A DNA stretch of 64,000 nucleotides from JAAEEP01 sp035529155 (GCA_035529155.1 DATKXF010000077.1:15174-79173), one strand, 5' to 3'; positions 16,496 through 24,739 are shown, counted from the first letter of the stretch. The notes: generated by a model not told the origin, from the letters alone. Program-made: numbers and translations.

Positions 16496-17941
16496 TTATT
16501 TGCCATACTTTGCCCAGTACTCCGAGAAGAGTTCCTCGTCGGTCGGTGGTTTCTTTGGGTTCGGGACAACGCGCGATACCCACGTGAGGTTCACGAAATG
16601 CCGGCAGTTGACGTTCTCGGTGGTGATGTTTCCGCCCCAGGTTCCGCACGAGAGTGAGAGCGTGAAAGGCAGGCCGTTGCGGGGGCTACCGGCGCCCTCG
16701 TTCATGTTCTGGTTCACCATCACGCGGCCCGTGCGCGTGCCGAATGCGAGCGCGTCCACGTGCTTGTTGTTCTTGGTGTGGATGCCGCAGGAGTGGCCGA
16801 GTCCCTGGTACTCGGTGATTCTGTTCACGAGGTCCACTGCCTCATCGATACTGTTATTGTAGCGGTAGAGGGTGAGGACGACCGAGAGCTTCTCCCCCGA
16901 GAACGGGTATTCGGGGCCAGTGCCGGTCTCTTCGACAACCAAGAATGTGCGCCCTTCTGGGAGGGATATGTCGGCGAGCTTCGCGATGTGCTCGGGGGGC
17001 TTGGCGATGACGTCGAGGCTCGGGAGGGGGCCGCCCTTGGGCCACATAACCTTCTGTAGGCGTGCCTTCTCCTCAGCGTTGCAGATGTAAGCACCCTGCT
17101 GAACGAGCTTCTCTACCAGGGACGCGTAGATCGCCTCGTGGGCGACGACGGAGTTGTCGGCCAGGCAGCTTGTCGCGTAGTCGAATGTTTTCGCCTTCGC
17201 TATCGTGAACGCGGCGTCGTCGAGGTCCGCCGTTTCGTCTATGACGTGAACCGTGTTACCGACGCCAACGCCGTAGGCTGGTGTGCCCGAGCTGTACGCG
17301 GACTTGACCATTTCGGCACCGCCGGTAGCCACTATCAGGTCAGACTGGCTCATGAGCTCCTTGGTCTTGGCAATGGATGGTTGCTCAATGATCTGGATGA
17401 GGTCCTCTGGCACTCCCATCGCTTTGCATCCCTTCCGCATGAGATCAACCGCGAGTTTCGAGGATTTCTGCGTCTTTGGGTGGGCAGCAACGATGATGGC
17501 GTTCTTGCCCTTTACTGCGCAGAGCCCTTTCATGGGCGGAGTCGCGTCGGGGCCAGTGGACGGGATAATCGCAGCCACAACACCCACCGGCTTAGCGATC
17601 TTCACGAGGGCTTTGTCGGAGTCCTCCTCCACGATGCCCACTGTTTTCGTGTCCTGCATGTCCCGGATCGTGCCGGTGACACGCAGGCGGATCTTTGAGA
17701 TCTTGTCATTATAGTTACCGAATCCGCCTTCTTCGACGGCGAGCTCCGCGAGGGCTTCGCATTCCTTGACAACGTGCCAGCCGATCGCCATGACGAGTTC
17801 GTCGGTCTCGGCCTGCGTGTAGTGCTCAATGGCCTTCATTGCGTTGCGAGCGCGTTCGATTAGTTCGGTGATTTCAGGCTTGGGATCTGGCCTATCATCT
17901 GTCGCAGGAGCGACAGCACCAGTAGTGGATGGGGCTTTCAT
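16496..17941 (-). CDS. CoA-acylating aldehyde dehydrogenase (acetaldehyde/sulfoacetaldehyde type)
   Basis: A 481-residue NAD(P)-dependent enzyme that interconverts an aldehyde plus CoA and acyl-CoA. It carries the fold of EutE/PduP/AdhE dehydrogenase domains: nucleotide-binding segment AAIIPSTGPDATPP (about 123-136), catalytic Cys in DYATSCLADNSVV (about 254-266), and C-terminal LSCGTWGGNITTENVNCRH then WVSR. The latter is most like acylating sulfoacetaldehyde dehydrogenase (SauS); ordinary acetaldehyde dehydrogenase is the alternative. The N-terminus (about 30 residues, Pro/Ala-rich) is not family-conserved. Arg codons are mostly CGC/CGT/CGG. It sits alone inside the ribosomal cluster with its own terminator, consistent with horizontal acquisition. 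Confidence 0.85.
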   Translation of the reverse strand: MKAPSTTGAVAPATDDRPDPKPEITELIERARNAMKAIEHYTQAETDELVMAIGWHVVKECEALAELAVEEGGFGNYNDKISKIRLRVTGTIRDMQDTKTVGIVEEDSDKALVKIAKPVGVVAAIIPSTGPDATPPMKGLCAVKGKNAIIVAAHPKTQKSSKLAVDLMRKGCKAMGVPEDLIQIIEQPSIAKTKELMSQSDLIVATGGAEMVKSAYSSGTPAYGVGVGNTVHVIDETADLDDAAFTIAKAKTFDYATSCLADNSVVAHEAIYASLVEKLVQQGAYICNAEEKARLQKVMWPKGGPLPSLDVIAKPPEHIAKLADISLPEGRTFLVVEETGTGPEYPFSGEKLSVVLTLYRYNNSIDEAVDLVNRITEYQGLGHSCGIHTKNNKHVDALAFGTRTGRVMVNQNMNEGAGSPRNGLPFTLSLSCGTWGGNITTENVNCRHFVNLTWVSRVVPNPKKPPTDEELFSEYWAKYGK

Positions 17942-17993
17942 GGGGGAGCGGAAGAGAACACATCTTACTTAACGCTTACTTTCACGTCACACA

Positions 17994-18007
17994 CCAGGGC
18001 ACGAAAT
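17994..18007 (+). repeat. 14-base direct repeat, copy 2
   Basis: Second copy of CCAGGGCACGAAAT, 53 bases upstream of the aldehyde dehydrogenase start codon and 2165 bases from copy 1. Between here and rpl11 only fragmentary open frames occur, for example a 79-codon one at 18007-18246 on the minus strand with no recognisable product. Confidence 0.4.
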
Positions 18008-18425
18008 CAGAGTACCTTCCGCTGTGTCCAGTGCTCCGGGATGGTAAATCTAGCATCATCGTCCTCCTGAGGGCGGTGAAGGCCTCCGTCAATACCCCTA
18101 ACACTAACCCTCGAATAGATCAGTAGCCTCTCCCTCATCTTCCGTGGATCCCCACACCGGGGCGGGGCCACAGCGACTCGCATGACTGCCTCGAACTCAG
18201 GACTCCGTGGCGGTACATCCGCTCGCCTCCGCATCGAGGCTCTCACAAGTCACCAGCCCCTCTATTACCCTGATCATGTAGCGTACGATGGCCAATTCCA
18301 ACGCTCATCACGAGGTGATCCCATCCTGGTCCAGTTGTCCTTACGCAGACCCTGATTGGTCCCGGGATAGTCCCAGATCATGCTGACGTATACTCTTTTC
18401 TTTCGTGTTGATCGATGAAGGGTTT

Positions 18426-18917
18426 CTACAGGGCCGCGTCAGAGGTAAGCACCTCATCGTACTCACCATCTCGTATCAGCTTCTGCATCTCCTTGGCCGT
18501 TTTTCCCTCGATGTTGATTCCCATGGATACACAGGTGCCGGTGATTTCAAGGACTCTTTCCTTGGCGGTCTTTCCGAGCAACGAGTCCTTCTTCATCTCA
18601 GCGATCTTCTTGGCCTGATCCATGGTGAGGTTCCCGACCTTGTCCACCCTTGTACTCCCAGAACCCTTGGCGATTCCAAGTTCCTTGATAATCAGTGCGG
18701 TGGTGGGGGGTGTTCCAACCTTGATCTCGAACTTCTTGGTAGCTGGGTCAACGATCACCTTAACTGGCACCTTCATTCCGGCGAAGGCCTTGGTCTTGTC
18801 GTTAATCGCCCCGATGACCTCCCCTATATTGATTCCAAGGGGCCCGAGTGCCGGGCCGAGTGGGGGGCCAGCGGTTGCCTTACCACCATCAACAAGAGCC
18901 TCGATAGTCTCTGGCAT
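18426..18917 (-). CDS. rpl11: Ribosomal protein L11
   Basis: A 163-residue L11, part of the GTPase-associated centre. The N-terminal domain has GGKATAGPPLGPALGPLGIN (about 11-30), the classic proline-rich signature. The C-terminal rRNA-binding domain includes KEMQKLIRDGEYDEVL. It follows spt5 by 4 bases, in the conserved order secE-spt5-rpl11. The usual rpl1 partner is displaced downstream by the island. Confidence 0.95.
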   Translation of the reverse strand: MPETIEALVDGGKATAGPPLGPALGPLGINIGEVIGAINDKTKAFAGMKVPVKVIVDPATKKFEIKVGTPPTTALIIKELGIAKGSGSTRVDKVGNLTMDQAKKIAEMKKDSLLGKTAKERVLEITGTCVSMGINIEGKTAKEMQKLIRDGEYDEVLTSDAAL

Positions 18918-18921
18918 TTCT

Positions 18922-19794
18922 TCATCTCTCCTTTTCTAGAACCCTGACGTGATCTCCCCTTACGGTAACGGGGATGGGTACCATGGCTTCGAACAGCTCG
19001 ACGGTAATCTCTTCCTTGTTCTCGTCGATCTGATGTACCCTTGCCTTCTCACCCTTGAACGGGCCCGCAACAAGCTCTACTACGTCGCCTTCCATGATGC
19101 CCGAAACCAATGGCTTGGGGGTCAGGAAGTGGTTGATCTCTTCGAAGGTCGTTTCGCCTTCGACCAGGCCTCTGGCCTTTCGGACACCCTTGACCGTTTC
19201 CTTGAGCTGATCGGTGTTCATGCCCTCGATGAGCACATAGCCTCTGAGATTCGTCGGGGAAAGAATGGAGAAGATTCCGCTCTTTCCCGTCTTTGCTTTA
19301 CTGTAAACGCTGTCCGCCACATTCTTCTCGTGACCGATGGAAGTCTTGAGCGCGAGCACGGATTGCCTAGCCCTGGCGGAGAACGTGATTTTGCTTCTGT
19401 CCATAGGGTTTCCCTCGGGCCAGCTCTCGATGGTGACAGTCAAATAATCACCGAACGCCGCCCCTTTGGGAGCCTCAACATTGAGCTCCAGTTCCATAGG
19501 TCTCCCCTCGAGTCGGACCTCGATCTGGTCCTTGCTCACATCATCGGTCCAGATGTCACCCATGGCGTTGCTCAGGCTGACCGACCACTCAGCGGCGCCC
19601 TCGACCTCAGAAGTAACATCGACGCCAATTGACAGGACCGCCTTCAATCGCTTCCCCTCCCGCTCCTGGAGTTGGAAGTTCCAACTCGCCTTGCCCGCGG
19701 CAGGGACCAGTTGTTGGGCGGCATCACCCGTGAATCCCACCGAGCCGGTCATGTGGCTCTCTGGGAACGAGTTTTCCTTCTCATCATCGAACAT
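18922..19794 (-). CDS. spt5: Transcription elongation factor Spt5 (NusG) with an extra N-terminal domain
   Basis: A 290-residue protein; typical archaeal Spt5 is about 150. The C-terminal half is canonical: NGN domain from SVLALKTSIGHEKNVAD through GLVEGETTFEEINHFL (about 145-225) and KOW domain GIMEGDVVELVAGPFKG (about 228-244). The NGN domain binds the RNA polymerase clamp together with Spt4. The first 140 residues are a beta-rich module containing LSIGVDVTSEVEGAAEWSV and ELNVEAPKGAAFGDYLTV, which resembles NEW3/COG1470-type immunoglobulin-like domains. The start at 19794 is chosen because GAGGATTGAT precedes it and it lies 27 bases after secE; even this shortest reasonable start keeps the extra domain. 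Confidence 0.9.
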   Translation of the reverse strand: MFDDEKENSFPESHMTGSVGFTGDAAQQLVPAAGKASWNFQLQEREGKRLKAVLSIGVDVTSEVEGAAEWSVSLSNAMGDIWTDDVSKDQIEVRLEGRPMELELNVEAPKGAAFGDYLTVTIESWPEGNPMDRSKITFSARARQSVLALKTSIGHEKNVADSVYSKAKTGKSGIFSILSPTNLRGYVLIEGMNTDQLKETVKGVRKARGLVEGETTFEEINHFLTPKPLVSGIMEGDVVELVAGPFKGEKARVHQIDENKEEITVELFEAMVPIPVTVRGDHVRVLEKER

Positions 19795-19820
19795 ATGATC
19801 AATCCTCAGAGTGAGCAGTG

Positions 19821-20045
19821 TTAGCTGAACAACCCGGGAATTGAAGACCAAATCAGATAGATGAGGAACCCGAGTCCGCCTATCAATATCAGTCCCAGAC
19901 CAGTGACCTCGATGACCCTGATGAACTCCTCGTTGGTGGGCTTGCGGGCCATCTTCAGTACCCTTCCGTACTTGCCCTTGCCCAGACGCCTAGTCCGATC
20001 CTCGATGTCCTTCTGGACTTCCCAGGACTTATCCACGATGTCCAT
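19821..20045 (-). CDS. secE: Preprotein translocase subunit SecE (Sec61 gamma)
   Basis: A 74-residue single-span protein. An amphipathic N-terminal helix with RVLKMARKPTNEEFIRVIEV (the SecE signature) precedes one transmembrane helix (about 52-70, GLILIGGLGFLIYLIW). It clamps SecY in the translocation channel. It lies between ftsZ and spt5 in the order seen in many archaea. Confidence 0.93.
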   Translation of the reverse strand: MDIVDKSWEVQKDIEDRTRRLGKGKYGRVLKMARKPTNEEFIRVIEVTGLGLILIGGLGFLIYLIWSSIPGLFS

Positions 20046-20147
20046 GGTAACAGCTCTCTATAGGTTCAAAGCCAATTCTTTCCAATATTAAATACTTTGT
20101 CAGCTAGCATATATAGTTCTTCATCTCCGAAGCCTTCGCTAGCCTCT

Positions 20148-21248
20148 TCAACGGATGAAATCGACATCGACGTCTCCGGCGGTCCTCATTTCCCTTGGAC
20201 CCAGTATGTACTTGGACTTGACCCCGGTGATAACTACCATCACCCTTACCTTGTCCTCCAAAGTGGGATCGACAGTGGCACCCCAGATGATCCTGGCGTT
20301 GGGGGCGATTCTGGATTGGATGACCTCAGCCACCCTCTCGGCCTCAGACACGGTCATGTCCGCTCCACCGATGACATTCACAAGTGCCCCGGAAGCGGTG
20401 CTGATGTCCACATCGATGAGCGGGGAGTTGATCGCCTCGTCTACCGCTTCATCTATGCGGTCCTCGTCCGAACCTTCTCCAAGACCGATCATCGCCACAC
20501 CGCCTCCTCTCATGATCGTCCTGAGATCGTTGAAGTCAAGGTTGACCAGTCCGGGCTTGGTAATGAGCTCTGTGATTCCCTTGATCCCTCGCATAAGGAT
20601 CTCGTCGGCCACCTTGAAAGCAGCGTTCAGTGAGAGTCTTGGAACAAGCTCAATAAGTTTGTCGTTGGGTATGACGATCACGGTATCGGCGACATTCCTA
20701 AGTCGCTCCAGGCCCCATTCGGCGTTCTCCATCCTGATGGTGCCCTCTGCCTTAAAGGGGGATGTGCAGATCGCGACCGTGAGAGCACCAAGTTCCTTGG
20801 CCAGCTGCGCCACGAATGGTGCCGCTCCCGTTCCGGTGCCACCACCAAGACCTGCGGTGATGAAAACAATATCTGCACCGGTGAGCACCTTCCTGAGGTC
20901 CTCCTCTGCCTCCCTGGCGGCCTCCTCGCCGACCTGGGGAAGCGCTCCAGCGCCGAGCCCACGTGTGCTCCTCCTGCCCAGGAGTATCTTGTTGGGAGCC
21001 TTCACAATAAGGAGATGTTGCGCGTCGGTATTCGCCGCAAATAGATCCGCTCCAATTATTCCCGCCTCTACCAGGCGGTCGATGGTGTTTGACCCGCCGC
21101 CGCCACAGCCGATGATCTTGATGTTGGTCTTCAGGCTCGAGAGGATCCTCTCAAGCTCCTCATCGGCAGCGGAGTATTCCTTGTAGGGTGACATCTCCTC
21201 AGTCATCTCACCCATACGGGACAGTGTATCACTGACCAAAGACTTCAT
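20148..21248 (-). CDS. ftsZ: Cell-division GTPase FtsZ (paralogue 1)
   Basis: A 366-residue tubulin-like GTPase that polymerises into the division ring. After an acidic N-terminus come GCGGGGSNTIDR (about 47-58), the GTP signature GGGTGTGAAP (about 132-141) and the T7 synergy loop NLDFNDL (about 234-240), so both halves of the active site are intact. The C-terminus ends VDVDFIR. GGAGGT lies 7 bases before the ATG at 21248. It begins the ftsZ-secE-spt5-rpl11 cluster and shares long blocks of identical DNA with the second ftsZ upstream. Confidence 0.96.
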   Translation of the reverse strand: MKSLVSDTLSRMGEMTEEMSPYKEYSAADEELERILSSLKTNIKIIGCGGGGSNTIDRLVEAGIIGADLFAANTDAQHLLIVKAPNKILLGRRSTRGLGAGALPQVGEEAAREAEEDLRKVLTGADIVFITAGLGGGTGTGAAPFVAQLAKELGALTVAICTSPFKAEGTIRMENAEWGLERLRNVADTVIVIPNDKLIELVPRLSLNAAFKVADEILMRGIKGITELITKPGLVNLDFNDLRTIMRGGGVAMIGLGEGSDEDRIDEAVDEAINSPLIDVDISTASGALVNVIGGADMTVSEAERVAEVIQSRIAPNARIIWGATVDPTLEDKVRVMVVITGVKSKYILGPREMRTAGDVDVDFIR

Positions 21249-21375
21249 TCTAAATACCTCCTGGGCCCCTATCTTTCCTCTAAAAACTGGACTCATAGCC
21301 CAGTTACAGAGGGCTTACGTGCATTGCCACTTTAATAGGTTTCGGTAACCCTATCTAAAGGTGGACTGGCTATAC

Positions 21376-21397
21376 CATCTTAACGGGGATTAAGATG
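21376..21397 (-). terminator. Hairpin between the tandem ftsZ genes
   Basis: CATCTTAA and TTAAGATG form a perfect 8-bp inverted repeat around CGGGGA, about 57 bases after the stop of paralogue 2. It may end that transcript. Downstream, CCTATTAAAG (complement of about 21325-21340) could be the TATA box of paralogue 1. No strong T-tract follows. Confidence 0.4.
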
Positions 21398-21453
21398 TTG
21401 AAGGTGAAAGGAAGGGGCAAGGTTCCGCTTGCCCCCATTAGATTGATTCGATA

Positions 21454-22572
21454 CTATCGAACTAGGTCGACCTCTGCACCCTTCAGGTGAGTTGGTGCGG
21501 TGCTCCTCCCCATTATCTGCTGGCTCTGTACACCGGTCATGACTACCATCACCCTCATCTTATGTTCCAGCGCGGGGTCGATAGCGGCTCCCCAGATGAT
21601 CCTGGCGTTGGGAGATACCCTCTGCTGTATCTCCTCGGCCACCTTTTCCGCCTCGGAGACGGTCATGTCAGGACCACCTAGCACGTTTACAAGAACTCCA
21701 GTCGCGGTACTGATGTCCACCTCCAGGAGCGGTGAATTTATGGCTTCCTCTATGGCCTCCATCGCCCTGTCCTCGGCGTGACCGTCGGCCTCTCCAAGGC
21801 CGATCATCGCGACGCCTCCTCCCTTCATGATCGTCCTGAGATCGTTGAAGTCAAGGTTGACCAGTCCGGGCTTGGTAATTAGCTCTGTGATTCCTTTTAT
21901 GGCGCGCATCAACAGCTCGTCAGCCACCTTGAACGCGGCAGTGAGCGAGAGTCTTGGAACAAGCTCAATAAGTTTGTCGTTGGGTATGACGATCACGGTA
22001 TCGGCGACATTCCTAAGTCGCTCCAGGCCCCATTCGGCGTTCTCCATCCTGTAGCGTCCCTCTCCTTTGAATGGTGTTGTTGTAATGGCCACGGTTAGAG
22101 CACCCAACTCCTTTGCTATGCCGGCAACTACCGATGCCCCACCAGTGCCAGTACCACCGCCCATTCCTGCGGTGATGAAAACGATATGCTTGTCATGCAG
22201 ACTCTTCCTGAGGTCCTCCTCTGCCTCCCTGGCGGCCTCCTCGCCGATCTGTGGAAGCGCTCCGGCGCCTAGCCCGCGTGTGCTCCTCCTTCCAAGTAGT
22301 ATCTTCTTTGGCACGTTGATTGCGAGCAGGTGCTGGGCATCGGTATTGGCTGCGATGACCTCTGCTCCGGCCACGCCTTCATCCCAGATCCTGGCGGCCG
22401 TGTTACTGCCACCGCCACCTACACCAATGATGGCGATATTGGTCTTGAGCTTCTGCAGTACCTCGATGAGTTCTGCCTCGATTGAACTGTTCTGTGAGTA
22501 TGGACCCTGCTGTTCCCCATGAATCTGATTCCCGCCCTCTCTGGCCAGGGCTTCCTCAACCAGTGATTTCAT
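21454..22572 (-). CDS. ftsZ: Cell-division GTPase FtsZ (paralogue 2)
   Basis: A 372-residue FtsZ, complete in GTP-binding and synergy motifs: GVGGGGSNTAAR (about 51-62), MGGGTGTGGASV (about 136-147) and NLDFNDLRTIM (about 240-250). It differs from paralogue 1 in the N-terminal linker, the region after the T7 loop (GEADGHAEDRAME) and the tail (GAEVDLVR). AAGGTG 6 bases before the ATG at 22572 sets the start. It points the same way as paralogue 1, 205 bases upstream of that gene. In haloarchaea FtsZ1 and FtsZ2 have distinct roles in ring assembly and constriction; whether these two match that split is not known. Confidence 0.95.
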   Translation of the reverse strand: MKSLVEEALAREGGNQIHGEQQGPYSQNSSIEAELIEVLQKLKTNIAIIGVGGGGSNTAARIWDEGVAGAEVIAANTDAQHLLAINVPKKILLGRRSTRGLGAGALPQIGEEAAREAEEDLRKSLHDKHIVFITAGMGGGTGTGGASVVAGIAKELGALTVAITTTPFKGEGRYRMENAEWGLERLRNVADTVIVIPNDKLIELVPRLSLTAAFKVADELLMRAIKGITELITKPGLVNLDFNDLRTIMKGGGVAMIGLGEADGHAEDRAMEAIEEAINSPLLEVDISTATGVLVNVLGGPDMTVSEAEKVAEEIQQRVSPNARIIWGAAIDPALEHKMRVMVVMTGVQSQQIMGRSTAPTHLKGAEVDLVR

Positions 22573-22740
22573 TCCCTTCACCTTTTTAAGATTAAAACGC
22601 GCGCTCTATATGGAGAGACGTGCATCCCATTCACTCTGTTGATTGAGGATTCCGATATTTATATTTTCGTTAAGCAATGGAGTTTCCGGCAATAGTCTGG
22701 GCAAAACTTCTTTCACGGATTAAAGATATGATGCAATGAC

Positions 22741-23025
22741 ATGAAGAAGAGGGCTGATGCAAGGTTCACGGGCAAGGTTCAGGGAGTCTACTTCCGAGAC
22801 TTCACCTGCAGATACTCGAATGAGCTGGGAGTCAGGGGGTGGGTGATGAACTGTCCTGACGGGACCGTCAGGGCGGTCTTTGAGGGTGAGGAGTCGAACA
22901 TACTCGAGGTCATCAGGCGCCTCAGAGAGGAGCATCCAATGGCTCGAGTGGATGGATTCGATCTCAAGTGGTCTGAGTTCATCGGCGATTTTCAGAAGTT
23001 TGAAACCAGGTATTTCGACCTATAG
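22741..23025 (+). CDS. acyP: Acylphosphatase
   Basis: A 94-residue enzyme that hydrolyses carboxyl-phosphate bonds such as acetyl phosphate. The catalytic pattern is complete: KVQGVYFRDFTCRYSNELG (Arg in the phosphate loop, about 12-30) and GWVMNCPDGTVRAVFEG with the catalytic Asn (about 33-49). Length matches the family. It converges on the TatD-like gene with a 6-base overlap. Confidence 0.94.
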   Translation: MKKRADARFTGKVQGVYFRDFTCRYSNELGVRGWVMNCPDGTVRAVFEGEESNILEVIRRLREEHPMARVDGFDLKWSEFIGDFQKFETRYFDL

Positions 23026-23862
23026 TCCAAATTCCACGCCATATACCCTCTCGGGATTGTCCTTGTGAATTTTCCAAGCGTCTTCCTCAGACAGAACGCC
23101 GGATTCGATCAGCCCCTTCGTCCTCCTCGGAACGGTCTTGATGTCCATCACTGCTCCAGGTCTCTTGGGGTCATCGAGAAAGTCGGTCTCCATTAGGAAC
23201 CGTGTGCCCTTCTCGAGTGCCTCATTAATGGCTGGCCTGCTTGATAGGACCGAGGGGAAGAGCCCATGATTCTCTTCCTTCAGGACCAATGGTGGAGAGT
23301 AGTGCTTGACCACCCGATCTCTCTTCAATCCCACAGAATCTGCCATGAGGGCGAACTCCAACATCTGTTCCGGTTCTGAGTGTTCGGTATGAAGCACAAC
23401 GGCACAGTCCACCTCACGCGCCAGCTTCATCCCGTAGAGCATTATCTCATTTGAAGCGTCCAAGATCTCTTTCGAGACTGGGAAGTGAGGTCTGCCGATC
23501 TCTCCAAGTGCTAATGCTTTACCCTCCATAACGAACTGTTGGGCGATTTCCATCCCCTTCATCATTATGCCCTTTGCCTTTTCCAGACCGTGTCGCTTGG
23601 AAAGGCTGAGAAGGAGAACTGGATATGGGCCGAGCGTGACATGCAATCTCACTTCGGTTTCCTGATTGCATCTCTCTGCGATGCCAGTTGTGATGAGGTA
23701 AGAATCCCGGAAGTCCTCGGCATTCCTTATGGGCACTTCACCGTAGGGGAGATGGGAAAGTATGGCATGGGTTCCACCCACGCGCTGAAAATCTTTGATT
23801 GCCTCTATGTTCCTTCCCTTGGGTTGCAGGTGGATGTGATTGTCCAGTATGGGAAATCTCAT
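23020..23862 (-). CDS. TatD-related metal-dependent hydrolase
   Basis: A 280-residue TIM-barrel hydrolase of the archaeal TatD-like group. Metal-site residues are ILDNHIHL (His-x-His, about 5-12), ALGEIGRPHF (Glu, about 138-147), VVLHTEH (His, about 176-182) and METDFLDDP (Asp, about 237-245). TatD relatives are DNases or phosphoesterases; the substrate here is not known. It lies 2 bases downstream of tbp on the same strand, so the two are co-transcribed. Confidence 0.85.
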   Translation of the reverse strand: MRFPILDNHIHLQPKGRNIEAIKDFQRVGGTHAILSHLPYGEVPIRNAEDFRDSYLITTGIAERCNQETEVRLHVTLGPYPVLLLSLSKRHGLEKAKGIMMKGMEIAQQFVMEGKALALGEIGRPHFPVSKEILDASNEIMLYGMKLAREVDCAVVLHTEHSEPEQMLEFALMADSVGLKRDRVVKHYSPPLVLKEENHGLFPSVLSSRPAINEALEKGTRFLMETDFLDDPKRPGAVMDIKTVPRRTKGLIESGVLSEEDAWKIHKDNPERVYGVEFGL

Positions 23863-23864
23863 GC

Positions 23865-24413
23865 CTACCTGAGCAGACCGGCAGCCCTGAGCTCCTCGGT
23901 GATCTTGGCCACCGCGGCTTCAACATCCTGGGGCTTCCTGGCACCTGTGCACACAAGCTTTCCGGATCCGAAGAGTAGGACAACGACTTTGGGCACATCG
24001 ATCCTGTATACGAGGCCCGGAAATTGCTCGGGCTCGTATTCTACCTTCTCCAAACCCAGTGAGATAGCAATGGCATTGAGATTGATCTCCTGCTCAAGGT
24101 CTGAGGATGCCACGATGTTCTGGACCTCAATAACCGGTTCGATGGTAAGCTTGACACCAGCATCCTTGACCTGCTTAGCCACCTTGCTGATAGCGACCTT
24201 GACGTCATCGAGGCTCTTTGCACCTGTACAAACGACCTTTCCGCTCCTGAAGAGTAGTGTAGCTGTCTTTGGCTCTTTGAGCCGGTAAATGAGTCCAGGG
24301 AATTGCTCGGGCTCGTACTCGGCGCCGTCCAAGGCGAGGGCTATTGATTGGAGGTCAAGCTCCTCACCGAGGGATGTCGACGCCACGACGTTCTCGATCT
24401 TGATCTTGGCCAT
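23865..24413 (-). CDS. tbp: TATA-box-binding protein
   Basis: A 182-residue TBP built of two homologous saddle halves: VVASTSLGEELDL...FPGLIYRLKEPKTATLLF (first) and IVASSDLEQEINL...FPGLVYRIDVPKVVVLLF (second), each ending in KVVCTGAK or KLVCTGAR. The four intercalating Phe positions are conserved. It recruits TFB and RNA polymerase to TATA promoters. Its own promoter contains TATA element GTATATAAAC and a striking 18-base palindrome, so self-control is possible. Confidence 0.97.
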   Translation of the reverse strand: MAKIKIENVVASTSLGEELDLQSIALALDGAEYEPEQFPGLIYRLKEPKTATLLFRSGKVVCTGAKSLDDVKVAISKVAKQVKDAGVKLTIEPVIEVQNIVASSDLEQEINLNAIAISLGLEKVEYEPEQFPGLVYRIDVPKVVVLLFGSGKLVCTGARKPQDVEAAVAKITEELRAAGLLR

Positions 24414-24426
24414 TAGGTCACCGGGG

Positions 24427-24453
24427 CGGGTATTTAAATACCCGTTTATATAC
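24427..24453 (-). promoter_or_regulatory. tbp promoter with overlapping 18-base palindrome
   Basis: GTATATAAAC (complement of 24444-24453) is the likely TATA box, placing the start of transcription at about 24421, close to the start codon at 24413. Touching it on the downstream side is a perfect palindrome CGGGTATTTAAATACCCG (24427-24444), whose core TATTTAAATA is itself a symmetric TATA-like site. Binding of TBP or a dimeric regulator there would compete with initiation. Confidence 0.55.
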
Positions 24454-24680
24454 CTTTTGTGTTATGGCAGCCGTGCCATAAGTAATAGATTAACATTCTT
24501 AAAATCAGTATTTAATCAAATATTCACTTTTTTAAGGCATGGTTATTTGAATATACTTTTTTGGAAAGATGATTTCTCAGGCAATATTGGGAATTCTTCT
24601 TGAGGATCCCAAGTAGGGGATCAATTCAACTCTGTCGTGCCTCCTTTCGAAGGAAGGAACGGCCATACTTGCGAGAAGAT

Positions 24681-24739
24681 TATATACATATACTAACATA
24701 ATGACAGATGTCCGACGGTGTGTGTGATAGCGTCGGACA
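24681..24739 (+). promoter_or_regulatory. Promoter and operator-like inverted repeat of the RHH-ftsZ operon
   Basis: A TATA element TATATACATATAC (24681-24693) predicts transcription to start near 24708. Exactly there begins a perfect 9-bp inverted repeat TGTCCGACG (24709-24717) / CGTCGGACA (24731-24739) with a 13-base spacer. The centre-to-centre distance of about 22 bp, two helical turns, suits binding of paired RHH domains on one face of DNA. As RNA it could also form a leader hairpin. Confidence 0.6.

Larger units (their letters stand above)
15720..18425. other. Island splitting rpl11 from rpl1
   Basis: In most archaea rpl11 runs straight into rpl1-rpl10-rpl12. Here about 2.7 kb lies between them: remnants of an integrase-like gene and a CooC-like ATPase, an intact acylating aldehyde dehydrogenase gene with arginine codons mainly of the CGN type (neighbours prefer AGG), and a hairpin-plus-T terminator. 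A 14-base direct repeat flanks most of it (15829 and 17994). Positions 16172-16395 and 17942-18425 hold only fragmentary frames that I cannot assign. The whole is best explained by insertion of foreign DNA followed by decay. Confidence 0.55.

Noticed and set aside
18007..18246. 79-codon frame on the minus strand between rpl11 and the aldehyde dehydrogenase
   Set aside because: Composition is Arg/Pro-rich, with no SD and no recognisable domain; kept only as part of the island description.
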